Positions 34,054-44,043 of a stretch of 64,000 nt of DNA are shown one piece after another (within the stretch, counting starts at the first letter, position 1; every line of letters begins with the position of its first letter). The notes below the pieces were generated by a model. The model saw only the letters and a program-made list of their open reading frames with translations. It ran no database searches and had not been told where the DNA came from. This stretch comes from Ceriagrion tenellum (Eukaryota > Arthropoda > Insecta > Odonata > Coenagrionidae). The stretch covers positions 2,439,001-2,503,000 of the forward strand of contig OY720644.1 in assembly GCA_963169105.1 (NCBI GenBank), in the 5' to 3' direction. The position numbers and the translations under genes were made by a program.

Positions 34054-34141
34054 AATATGGTATGCAGTTGGTACGGAGGCTTCCGGGGTTATTTAATGAC
34101 CGATTCTCTTCGGGTTTTTGCCGCGTCGATCCATTCTTGAG

Positions 34142-34184
34142 GGACAACAGTTTCGCCTGCCTTCCAGCTGGCTTCGTCAGGTCC
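34142..34184 (-). ncRNA. Hammerhead-like ribozyme motif in Penelope-like element
   Basis: Minus strand: GGAC, core CTGACGA, one extra A, GCC ... GGC helix II (larger loop), GAAA, a short CTGT loop, U, closing GTCC. GGAC/GTCC forms helix I. The stem sequences differ from those at 3626 and 59300 but pairing is kept. It lies just past the stop of the endonuclease frame, on the coding strand, where hammerheads have been reported in Penelope-like elements. Activity is not shown. Confidence 0.68.
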
Positions 34185-34826
34185 TAAATGAAATGCAGAT
34201 CATTTTATTAACGGTATTAGTCAGGTGCGCGCTCATTGGCCGGATGGGAATTCGAAATAGATTGTTGGAAGAGCCATTTAAACGTTGAAACGGAGAGCCG
34301 TCTTCTCTATTAAAGTTCTCTGTGTTCTTCGCTATTTCGATAGCTTCCCTTATTAGCCGAGGGAAATACTTATTTTCTCTGGCGATGATCTTACACCCGT
34401 TAAAATTAATTACGTGGCCAGGTTCCGAAAATGCGTGCTCTGCGACTGTGGAAAGCCGAAACTTTTTCTCTTCGGTTGCTCTCAGATGTTCTTCCAACCT
34501 GCATTTCAGGGATCTAGATGTTTGCCCGATGTACGATTTTCCACAGCTGCATGTTATTTCGTACACTCCTTCGTAAATATCCGATGGGAGACGATCTTTT
34601 TCATTTCGAAGGAGGTCAGAGGTTATCTTGTCGCTTCGGAATCTGGTCAAGACGTCGTGCTTGGCGAGAACTCTTGCTATTTTTTGCGAAGTCCCGGGCA
34701 CGTAAGGTAAAATAGCGTAGGTCTTAGCCTTCTCTTGTTCATCCATAGAAGTATGCATGGCAGCGTTACGTTTAACGTTTTCATCGCGTGATATGTTTTG
34801 AATCATTTTTCGGTTGTATTCAGCGG
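34177..34826 (-). pseudogene. Penelope-like protein C-terminal part: GIY-YIG endonuclease
   Basis: Penelope-like elements join an RT to a GIY-YIG nuclease. Here the frame enters at AEYNRKMIQNISRDENVKRN, then YAILPYVPGTSQKIARVLAK and RFRSDKITSDLLRNEKDRLP (end of the RT region). The nuclease follows: GVYEITCSCGKSYIGQTSRS (34554-34495), LKCRLEEHLRA, STVAEHAFSEPGHVINF, and PRLIREAIEIAKNTENFNRE with the catalytic Glu. The C-terminus reaches the stop at 34177-34179. The nuclease domain looks intact. The frame continues upstream into flanking DNA (34827-34890), which is not part of the element. Confidence 0.9.
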
Positions 34827-34892
34827 AATATGGTATGCAGTCAAGCGCGCACGGTTGACAGGTGTGCACAAATGGGATGCAATTCACCACGA

Positions 34893-34936
34893 AAAAAAAT
34901 CATTTGACTTGACGGGGATGCAAATCCGGACTCCAG
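34893..34936 (-). mobile_element. SINE type S, 3' part only
   Basis: The complement reads GGAGTCCGGATTTGCATCCC then GTCAAGTCAAATGATTTTTT, matching the B-box-to-end region of the SINE beside it but inverted. The A-box part is missing. It abuts the full copy at 34937. Confidence 0.6.
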
Positions 34937-35063
34937 GACGAAATTCGCTTATAACTAATTAGGATGGCTTAGTGAAGTAAGTGGCTAATGCTCCTGACCA
35001 GTAATCGAGGGATCCGGGTTCGTATTTCAATCAAGTGAAATGATTTTTTTCATGACGAATTTC
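34937..35063 (+). mobile_element. tRNA-derived SINE type S, full copy
   Basis: Contains a tRNA-like head with A-box-like GGATGGCTTAGTG (near 34970) and B-box-like GGATCCGGGTTCGTATTTC (near 35010-35030), then TCAAGTGAAATGATTTTTTT and CATGACGAATTTC. The 5' end GACGAAATTC and the 3' end GACGAATTTC are both near-direct repeats and inverted partners of the GAAATTCG type. The same head and tail occur at 54888-55003 and, diverged, at 58618-58735. Confidence 0.7.
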
Positions 35064-35164
35064 ATTCTTAAGGTTTTTACCTGTTTACCTCCAAATGCGC
35101 AAAATGTTCATAATAGTAACGCTAAAATCAAAAAACCTTTTGACCTTATTGATTGTGGTTAGTT

Positions 35165-35300
35165 TATGTCCTGTTATGAAGAAGAGAACAGGCGTTTGAG
35201 ACGTGGCTAAGAAGGATGGAAGAAGCGCGGTAGACACGGCGAGGAAGACAAATGAGGTGAAGAGTGAGAAGAGTGACGTTGAAGGGGAAGTCAAACGGCG
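35165..35300 (+). pseudogene. Possible LINE C-terminal shred
   Basis: One frame reads QAFETWLRRMEEARWTRR, which resembles the AFEMWVWRRMEKVRW block of RTE-like LINEs (compare 50970-51030). Nothing else is preserved. Weak call. Confidence 0.35.
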
Positions 35301-35514
35301 TGGATTTGAGAGAGGGGTGAGTGGCAGTCAGCGAGATGCAAGGCAAAGAGTGTCGAAAGGGGAAAAGTGAATGGGTTTAATTAAACGGGGGGTGAAGGGG
35401 GGGGGTGGGATATACGTTGACAAGGGGAGACAACGACCAACGGATAAGCTTTCAACTTTCATCTCTTCTATCCGTCGCAGATGAACGAACTGGACTACTT
35501 AGCAGATTGCAGGA

Positions 35515-35945
35515 GATGTAGAATGTAGGAAAAGTAGAATGACGGTATATAACAGTGAATCTTGGACAAGAACAGCAGGAAAGAAATAAAAATAGGAAGC
35601 AATGGAGCATCATTGAAGTTATTGTGTGATCGAAGCTTAATGGAAATCAAATGATCTGTGAGAATCACCCCTGATGAATTCCTACGAAAAGTTGGAGAAA
35701 AAGGAAGTCTAACGAAATCTGTGACAATAAGAAGAGAGAAATACATGGGGCACAATAACTATGTGTAAACAGCAGGGCGAGAAGAAATGAATGGGGAGAA
35801 GGCCTGTGGAATGGGACACGGAACAGAATTCATCCAACAAAAAAAATGAAAGAGGCCAATAAAGGATAGCTATATGAGAATGAAGTGGTTGGCCGACTAG
35901 AGTGAAGAACAGCTGCCAACGTCATTTGGATTGACGACTGCTGAA
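35515..35945 (+). pseudogene. Decayed C-terminal region of an endonuclease-RT LINE
   Basis: Pieces in shifting frames resemble the C-terminal part of RTE-like LINEs: TVYNSESWTRTAGKK (near 35545-35585), EAMEHH, a VGEK..SL-like block (near 35690-35710), RREKYMGHNNY (near 35730-35760) and GRRPVEWDTEQNS (near 35800). Many stops. No 3' end is recognisable. Confidence 0.5.
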
Positions 35946-35999
35946 GGTAATGATATCAATAGGAGCAACTCAGACAAAAAAATTAACAAAATATTCCAC

Positions 36000-36404
36000 T
36001 AAAAGTAATTCTTTTCATTTCACATACCATACCCCGTTTTTGTTACGTTAAACTCAATAAAGGTACTCCGAGTGAAAAATCATTTTACTTAGAAATCAAT
36101 GAATTTGCTCTCATTTTAAGGAAAAATATCTCACCCATCAAATGACACCAAAAATTCTACCCTTTACCACATTACTTTCGGAGATATTTGCCAAAAAATA
36201 CCAGCCCTTATACATGGGAAATGGTACGTGTATGCACTCCAGAGAGACATTATTTACAAAATGAGATATTTCTAACAGTTAGATGTCGTAAAAAACTAAC
36301 AGCGCGTAGTTTGTATGCTTTATCAACTATTTCTTGAAAATTTATCTTATTGTCACCGCAATAGATTTTTCGGGATCACAATAAACCTTCCGTTTAGATG
36401 GAGT
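36000..36404. other. AT-rich, no recognised feature
   Basis: No gene or repeat boundary is recognised, though parts may extend the dispersed repeat that follows. Confidence 0.45.
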
Positions 36405-36615
36405 TTCAAACGTACCGCGTAAAAAAAAGTCAAGTTAAAGACTTATTTAGACATTTTCATGTAATAACTTTCCATATCTGTCATGTAAAACTATATTATT
36501 GCTCCATTAATAATGCAATACTTAATTGATGTGTCCTACAGCTGGTGAAATTAAAACGTATAATTCGAATATGGTCTCTATTATGACTAGGGGGGAACTA
36601 TCTCGCTCGGACACC
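36405..36615 (+). repeat. Unclassified dispersed repeat, copy 2
   Basis: This is the partner of 32375-32575 in the same orientation (blocks AGTCAAGTTAAAGACTTATT, TATTATTGCTCCATTA, TACAGCTGGTGAAATTAAAA, ATCTCGCTC). There is no coding potential and the class is unknown. Confidence 0.65.
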
Positions 36616-37699
36616 CTTAAGTAGAACCCAAATGCAAGCTCTTCCATTTTATTTGGAAGCATGAAGACATTGCTCAGCTACTCAGTCTTGTCCTTAAACA
36701 TTTGAAACCAATAAAGTCGCCATTTGGTCGCCAGCACAATCGCATTCACAGACAAAAGGAACTGGATATACTCTTTCGATAAAGGCTTCCGTGACCTAAT
36801 TACGGCAACTTTGATCTCCGCAATTTTTCACAACATAAAGCAGGAGCAACATAACGTCCGACGTATTTCCCCCTGGGTGAAGGAGAAAGTTTAACTTTTA
36901 AGTGATGTTTTCGGAAGGGAAAACAAGTCAGAGGCAGAGTAGGTCGAGACATCCATTAAACGTTGGCTACAACCGCGAAAGGCCTTTCCACTCGGACACC
37001 CGAGGTTTATAGCCACAGACCAAATATGGAGAAATAAATAAATATATTTTTTCACTCGAACGTGATACCATTTTAGGAATGAACTGAATTTCAACAGAAA
37101 GGAAATCTTTCCGGAAAATAAGTGCGATAGCTTCCCAAATGTTTTCGACACCTTAAGGCAATCGCTGATGGATGAGATATCGTCTACTTTCGAAGAACTG
37201 GGAGATTTTTCCATCCAGGAATCTCTGTTGGCATAAAAAAGTCACTGAGTAAAATTCTACAAAATTATTTATATAAAACAGTAAAACCAGTTTCACCCGC
37301 TAGGGCATCACCAGGAAGAACTCTGAGTGTCTTAGTCACTTTAATTTGCTATCATTACGAACCGACTCGGCCAAGTTACGCCAAACAATATTCATTTTAT
37401 CTTTCTCGACGTTAATTTGTAAAATGACCATAGCTTGAGAACCAAAATCAACCGTGACCACAGATCCACACCGAAGGAAGCCAACGATTTTACATACTTC
37501 ACAAATGAATGCGACCGTAGTAACTAGAGTAAAAAGGGTCAAATATCCAGAATTGTCAGTTATATTATGCTCCTTAGAAATCCGAAACATCTCTAAAAAC
37601 GGCAAAGGCGCTCCAGATGGTCTCGCCCCATTTGCTGCCCACTTCCGCTTTTTTAAGCCTATCCGTTCAATTTGTCTCCAGTATCATGCCTAAAGAACC
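36616..37699. other. Intergenic, no recognised gene
   Basis: Open frames at 36891-37214 and 37336-37605 (minus) lack motifs. A decayed hammerhead-like string on the minus strand at 37290-37314 is rejected because helix I cannot pair. Confidence 0.5.
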
Positions 37700-37704
37700 A
37701 AGTT

Positions 37705-38247
37705 AGGTCATCGGATGAAACAGTCAAAGAGAGATACTGCTTCGCTCTGGTTAGGCCACACCTCGAATACGCTGCGAGCATTTGGGACCCTGGTCATGAA
37801 TATTTAAAAGCTATACAAAGAAAAGTAGCACGCTTCGTTAAAAACTGCTACGAACGAACATATAGTGTTACACAACTGTTATAGGGATTAAGGTGGGAGC
37901 CCCTAGAGACTTGGAGGCTACACGCTAGGCTTATCTTGCTTGATGAATTCAGAACTGATAGTTTTCAGAGCGACACAGAGAATATTATCATGACTGCACA
38001 CTACATCTCTAGGTCTAACAGACGCGAAAAAATAAGAAAGATACACTGCCGAACAGATAGGTGCAAAAACTCGTTCTTTCCGCGAACAATAAGCGACCGC
38101 AATAACAATTGAGCTCCACTAAATACACTCCCGTATAATTAATGTCACCATTTCATCTCCAAAGCACTTACACCTTAACACGGCTGGTGACCTAACACCC
38201 CCTGCCACACGTCCATGCGGTGGCTCGCAGGGTATTTGTAGATGTAG
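37705..38247 (+). mobile_element. Family B LINE, 5'-truncated, possible 5-bp TSD
   Basis: This plus-strand tail has RT C-terminal blocks (ERYCFALVRPHLEYAASIWD, AIQRKVARFVKNCYERTYSV, LRWEPLETWRLHARL, CRTDRCKNSFFPRTISD), a 3' UTR and the shared 3' module ending GTATTTGTAGATGTAG. AAGTT at 37700-37704 and 38248-38252 may be the target duplication. An in-frame stop follows TQLL (37882-37884). Confidence 0.88.
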
Positions 38248-38252
38248 AAGTT

Positions 38253-38811
38253 CCTTATTCCTGGATTCCTAAATTATATCGAAATCGAGAACGATTGGAC
38301 CAATGGTTACGGAAGAACGTGATACATCCAGCTGATAATTTATTTATAATTAATTGAAATATATCTATCTATCACGAAATTATGAGTAATTTGTAGTCAA
38401 TTATAGAGTGGGATCCCCAGCAAGAAAAGAACCCCTACCGCCGATGTGAATTAAAAATTCAGTGACTTATTTCCTGGTGACAAAATTATAGCAAGGCATG
38501 AAAACTGGTATAGTTGTGAACGACGATTGACACTAGGTCGACATGCGCGCAACTCAACAAAAAAATACAAAACCTTAATGTTTCGCCAATCAGGGAACGC
38601 ATTGTAATTTTCATAGCCAATCCGAAAATTAAACGTAAAATAAATTACGATTGGGCGTCAGTGCTGAGTCCACGGATATCGGATAGGTGTGCCCTGGGAC
38701 AAATGTTGCGAATCAACGTTGCGAATCGTGAGCCGACGGGAGAAATGCTCCGAATCCGATGCCACTCACAATAGAAGACAACACTCGGGCCTCAAGTACC
38801 TCGCGCCGAAG
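38253..38811. other. Intergenic, no recognised gene
   Basis: I see no supported feature here. Confidence 0.45.
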
Positions 38812-38814
38812 TAA

Positions 38815-39478
38815 AGGTATGTTTTCATAAACGCGTTTCAGACGAATGGACGCGAAAGCGAGATCCTCAGCCAATCAGAAGCCCGGATTTCTTCGCGTGA
38901 GTTCGCGTATGTTCCTGTAGGGTCGCGTCACCCGAGTTGAAATATTTTCAACTTTCGGCGCGTGGGACGCGAAGAATCACAAACGTGGCTAACCGGCGAA
39001 GTGTAGGCATATACCATTGATGAAATAATCATTTTCGAAACTCGACAGAAGTACACGTTCCTGTACAATTCTAAGGACTATCGATACAGGGATAGAAACC
39101 TACGGCAGAAGGCGTGGAGGGACAAGGTATTCAATGGTGCCACTGCATACATTACTTTCTTTAAAAAACTGTACGTTAATTAGCTCTCAGCAAGTTGGCG
39201 TGCGGATGAGAGGAATTTAGTTATAGAAGAAATCGAAGAACAATAGCAATTGCACTTGGATGGAGGTAGATAACTATCAACACACAATTATCAACAATAT
39301 GTAGTTGAGCGATAAGCATACACGGTCGTCACGCTTCTTTTTTTTACCATATCTTCTCTGCTGTTGATGGCGCGTAGGTACCTCCTACGCGTAGGTTCGC
39401 TTGCATGCGAACGGTTCACGCGAAGAAAAACGTGTCTTCGCGCGCGTGCGCGTCTGACCCGTCCATGAAAACGTAGCT
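38815..39478 (+). mobile_element. MADF-TIR element, copy b, internally replaced
   Basis: The ends match copy a: left AGGTATGTTTTCATAAACGC, right complement AGCTACGTTTTCATGGACGG. The flanks are TAA on the left and TCA on the right, so the duplication is imperfect. The left part (to about 39125) includes the start of the MADF gene, but about 39128-39380 is unrelated to copies a and c. The right end (about 39385-39478) is again homologous. It is a decayed or recombined copy. Confidence 0.82.
39009..39125 (+). pseudogene. MADF-domain exon 1 remnant, copy b
   Basis: The homologue of 32885-33000 begins CATTGATGAAATAATCATT, where ATG has become TTG, and continues to a KAWR-like end before homology stops. 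Not functional. Confidence 0.6.
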
Positions 39479-39481
39479 TCA

Positions 39482-40625
39482 CCGTCGCCACAAAGTGGGG
39501 CGGCCGGGGGAAAGATGGGCTCCCTTGCCCAAGTGCTCCGTCAACCACGAATGAATCCCTCGCGTCTACAAATTTCTTTGTCTCCATCTGCGGGCGAAAA
39601 TTAGCTCACACGATCATCTCACCCATCGAATCCGATAGGATGTTTGAGCCGGTCCTTCTTCGCAGGGCAAGCGCCTAGAGCGGAGCGAAAGGGGTAAAGA
39701 GCGAGGATAGGTGTGGGTGCGGTAGGTATAATAGGGACAGAGAGATATAGAGGCGCGGCATGAAGGAGGCAGGGGACGCCACCCTTCGGTTGGGGACACA
39801 GCTCACGATTTTCACTCGTTCATGAACGTCGGGAAGTCCATTGACTACTTAGAATTGGATGTCTACATCGCCACCACGAGGACGAGCTAAGGTGGGGATC
39901 ATAGGGGCTCCCGACAATGAAGGAGGGGAGCGAATAGGCCAAATAAATTCCTAGAGGGGAAGAACGAAATGTAAAATGTTTATAAAATGTTATAAGACTA
40001 AAATAACAAAAATAAATGTGATTACATTGCGATGTTAGTGATTCGATCTGTTTCTGCTATGGTCTCTTAGTCCGGCACCTCTCGGTATTATTCCCCAAAA
40101 TTTCTTCATAAATGACTCATAAAAACCCTCTATATCGACTGCATTTGCGCGCACTAGTATTCAGTAAATTTCTGTAAATTAGATATTTCTGTAAATCATT
40201 GATGAAACTCGACCATTGATTGGTTTCTCCATGCGCATGCGCTTCGACCATAATGACCCATTTTAGCATATTACTAATCTCATTTCATTGTAGAGCAGAA
40301 GCAGAATTTTTTGTGCAAACATCCGTTGTGCTTGGGTTTTCTAACTACATAAACAAATCACGAATTTCTAATTGGTTACTTCCGGGAAATTGCTGTTATT
40401 AGGCTCTGGGATCAATCAGAAAATTCTTCGTTTCCCGTACATTTCGGACTGCATCTGACAGCGCAACCAAATTCTCTTTCAGGCCCACCCGGACCCCTGA
40501 CGTTCTGCGACCATTTCACAATTTTTTAGTGACCTAATTGTGATGCTGCTTAGTATTGAATGATCTGCATGTATACTTGAACATTTTGGAAGAGGTGGTG
40601 GATGGTCTAGAGTTCGATTAAAAAA
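39482..40625. other. Intergenic, no recognised gene
   Basis: Open frames near 39291-39799 (minus) have low-complexity, arginine-rich translations without domains. Nothing else is seen. Confidence 0.45.
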
Positions 40626-40628
40626 AAT

Positions 40629-41311
40629 GTATTCTACCGGTAAAGGTAGGTTTCGTTGAATGTCAGATAATCTCCTCCCGATCTTCTACACATTCAGGGG
40701 CCTATCTTCCTCTAGTATATCCTTTTTCGACTCTGCATAAGATTTACCCTTCTTCATCCCGTCCATGAAACCTATTCTCTCTTTCTTCCCCTTCCCCGCT
40801 TGCCCAACATCCCTCCCTCTATCACACTCTTCAGCAACCCATCACCCTTTATTACATCCTTCAGCCATCTACCCTGCCTATCCCGGATTTTATTCAAAAG
40901 ATTCCTTTCCTCGCCCACCATCTCAAGCACTTCGTCGTTAGTCTTCCTTTCCGTCCACCTAACCTTTTCCATCCTTCTCCACACCCACATCTCACATGCC
41001 TGCAGCTTACTCTAGTCCTCCTTTCTCAGGGTTCCACGATTCTGCCCCATACAACGCTACGCTCCATATCAAGCTCTTCACCAGCGCCTTCTTCATGTCC
41101 TTACCCACTATTCCCGTCATCAACTCTCTTCTATTACTAAGCGCCTCCTTAGCTAGCGATATTCTCTTCCGTATGTCTTTGCTACTATGTCCGTTTTCCT
41201 CTAGCGTGCTACCTAAGTAATTAAACTGTTCTACTTGCTCGAGTTTGTGTCCTCCAACGTTAATCACAAGCTTCGCTTTTTTGTCCTATAGGATCTCATT
41301 ACTTTTGTTTT
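40629..41311 (-). mobile_element. RTE-like LINE, 5'-truncated
   Basis: A minus-strand copy of the C-terminal part of the element at 49565-51356, with the 3' end GGTAGAATAC at about 40630-40640. Blocks: KAKLVINVGGHKLEQVEQFN, YLGSTLEENGHSSKDIRKRI, LIWSVALYGAESW, MWVWRRMEKVRWTERKTNDE, LGKRGRGRKR. A frameshift near 41000 separates its two halves. The RT catalytic region is lost. Confidence 0.85.
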
Positions 41312-42592
41312 CTTATGCCATTCCATAAATTTAGTTTAACATAAGTTAAAAATGCAACATTCAGCACGGTTAGGCGGTGAAACAATCTGTGGCTGTCCCC
41401 ATCTAGAACACATACATATTATCACACACCTGGGAAAAGGCTTCCGTCACGTCAAACGTCGTTGATCCTGGGTGTAGCTAAGAACAGAAGAAACATTACA
41501 TTTGTGGACCCAAGAAATCAAGGAGTCTAAGTGACATTAAAAAAAATAAGTTAGGTACATGAATGGGATGTGAAAATATAAATCTTTTAGGTGGTAAAGG
41601 GATCCAAGTGATTTTCTTGACAGGTGATGCTATCTAGGTTAATGCCTCTGAACTACTTAGTGGGTCGTACCAAACATTTTCAACTTTAACTTAAGTTTTC
41701 TCAAAACAGCGATTTTGTTACTTAGACCCCTTGACTTCTGGGGTCCTCATATTGTTTGATGCGAATAGGTGGATTGTTCCCAAAATCTCGCGAGACCTAC
41801 ACATTTGAAGGTCACTCTCAACGTCAGTCATCTTAAAGGTCCCCGCCAATGTCTCTATTGAGTAATCCTTCTCGGTTTTAATTTCTGCAATAAAAAATGG
41901 TGTTTTCCGCTTTAATAAGGTAAAGTGACACTGGAAATACGTCGATGGTCACGCTCGAGGTCATTGGGAAGGTCACCCTAAGGTATCCCGCTTCAAATCC
42001 TACATCTTAGGCTTGTAACCTCTAAATCCTAGCTAGTAAGACCTCAAACTCGAAAATATAAATATTTACGACTTGACGCCCATTGAGACTTTTAACCTAC
42101 TCCTCACAAACTATGAAATCCCAAATTTTCAGCCAATTTCACCGTCTGCCATTTTTCCACTTCTGCGGGGTCCTTTATGAGAAAATTGACCGTAGGACAA
42201 GGGCTTAATCCTACTGGGTATTTGGAAGGAGTTGTATTGCCTATCAGCTCGGTAGAGACGTACAAGGAATAGGGAAAAGGTTATGGGAAAGGAAGAGGAC
42301 GATAATGCATACCATGCCATATGAGTTTCATGGTTTCCAGATATATTTTTGCCACAGTCACTGTTAGCTCGTGGAGAGAAGGGATTCCAGGGCGTATTTT
42401 ACTTTTCACTTAGTCTTGGAGTAGTTCGCTGAATCGCCGCTTCGCCCGCCATTTGGCGCTTATTTCGCCATTCCGTCAGTTTCAGCGCGCGGAGTTAAAT
42501 ATTTTTCTCCCAATCGTGCTGAAAGCCATGAGACCAAAATTTTCCCATCATCTCTCCCTTTCGTGTAATCTCAGAGTATTTACAGGCTCAAA
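41312..42592. other. Intergenic, no recognised gene
   Basis: I see no gene, repeat boundary or RNA signature that I can support here. Confidence 0.45.
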
Positions 42593-42593
42593 A

Positions 42594-42976
42594 CATCTAC
42601 ATCTACAGAATACCCCGCGAGCCGCCACATGGGCGTGTGGCAGGGGATGTTAGGTCACCAGCCGTGTAAAGGTGTATGCTTTTTGAAGAAACCTATAAAT
42701 GTAGTGAGGCGTCATGATAATATTCTCTGTGTCGCTCTGAAACACACCAGTTCTCAATATCTCAAGTAACCTAAGCCTAGCGTGCAGCCTCCGAGTCTCC
42801 AGGGGCTCCCACCTTAATCCCTTTAACAGTTGTGTAACACTACATGTTCGTTCGTAGTAGTTTTTAACGAATCGTGCTGCTTTCTTTTGTATTTTGTTAA
42901 TTTTTTTGTTAGATCTTTATGACCAGGGTCCCAAATGCTCGCGGCGTTTTCGAGGTGTGGCCTAACCAGAGCGAAC
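42594..42976 (-). mobile_element. Family B LINE fragment with internal deletion
   Basis: The 3' module is at 42594-42645 (CATCTACATCTACAG, CCCCGCGAGCCGCCAC, GTGTGGCAGGGG), followed by about 40 bases of 3' UTR. An abrupt jump near 42690 skips the rest of the UTR and the last codons. RT C-terminal sequence follows to 42976. It faces away from the family B copy at 43359-44043. Confidence 0.82.
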
Positions 42977-43358
42977 ATTTTCCATTCTTCCACTGTGTTG
43001 CACTCTCATTTTGCTAGTCACAGTTTTCAACGATTCATAACTTCCCCTAACATTTTCATCACTTTGCTCATTGAATCATCGTCCTCCGCACTGTCCATTT
43101 GATCGATCGAGGTGTAATTGAGGCGAGGTCGGACTTGGACAAAGTCTCATCTCCATCATAATTCTTCAACCGACTACCTCTCCACAATTCGCCTTCATAA
43201 ATTCGAACCATCCACTTAGATCCTCACATTCATGCGGTTCTTTTCGCTTAAGCGAACTGCATCGCATTATTTCGCACTGAATGCCAAAATTCACAAATGC
43301 TGTCGTGAATTGCACTTTCACTCCATGCGAAAGTCATCACACAAAAGCCGCGCGGGTT
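42977..43358. other. Spacer between two head-to-head family B copies
   Basis: A 382-base non-LINE spacer with no recognised feature. A short open frame that enters the next LINE is not a gene start. Confidence 0.5.
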
Positions 43359-44043
43359 TAGTAAACATAAAATCTTCAAATACAGTAAAATATCTTGGAA
43401 TTACCTTAACTTCAGATATATCGTGGGGAAAACACGTAAAAAGCATATGCGGCACAGAATTAAAGAAACTAGGTTTTGTTAACGTATAATAAAAAGGTCC
43501 TCCGGTGAAAAAGTCAAAGAACCTTCGCTCTGGTTAGGCCACACCTCGAATTCGCCGCGAGCATTTGGGACCCTGGTCATAAAGATCTAACCAAAAAAAT
43601 TAGCAAAATACAAAGGAAAGCTGCACTATTCGTTAAAAACTACTACGAACGAACATGTAGTGTTACACAACTGTTAGAGGGATTAATGTGGGAGCCCCTA
43701 GAGACCCGGAGGCTGCACGCCAGGCTTAGGCTGCTTGAGATATTAAGAACTGGTGTGTTTCAGAGCGACACTGAGAATATTATCATGACGCCTCACTACA
43801 TTTATAGGTCTGGCAGATGCGATAAAATAAGAGAGATACTCTGCCGTACAAATAGGTACAAGAACTCGTTTTTTCCGCGCACAATAAGCGACCACAATAG
43901 AAACTGAGCTCCTCCAAATGCACTCCCAAAGAATAAGTCATCAATTCACCTCCAAAAATGTTACATATTTACACAGCTGATGACCTATCACCCCCTGCCA
44001 CACGCACATACGGCGGCTCTCAGGGTAGTATGTAGATGTAGAT
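43359..44043 (+). mobile_element. Family B LINE, 5'-truncated
   Basis: This plus-strand tail starts at VNIKSSNTVKYLGITLTSDI (43360-43420) and continues with ISWGKHVKSICGTELKKLGF, a stop and frameshift near 43488, LEF/EYAASIWDP-type remains, MWEPLETRRLHARLRLLEIL (43686-43745) and CRTNRYKNSFFPRTISDHNR. The 3' UTR and module end in GTAGATGTAGATG. It is a pseudogene copy without catalytic motifs. Confidence 0.86.

Larger units (their letters stand above)
34069..34826 (-). mobile_element. Penelope-like element, 5'-truncated, 15-bp TSD
   Basis: The element is flanked by the exact 15-bp direct repeat AATATGGTATGCAGT at 34054-34068 and 34827-34841. Read on the minus strand it holds the end of the RT-linked region, a GIY-YIG endonuclease, a hammerhead-like motif and a short 3' tail. 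RT catalytic motifs are missing because of 5' truncation. The domain identity and long duplication together make this a firm call. Confidence 0.92.

Noticed and set aside
37290..37314. Hammerhead-like string on the minus strand (CTGGTGA ... GAAAC)
   Set aside because: A required A is G and no helix I pairing is available, although a GCCC/GGGT stem is present. It may be an old Penelope-like tail, but I cannot support it.
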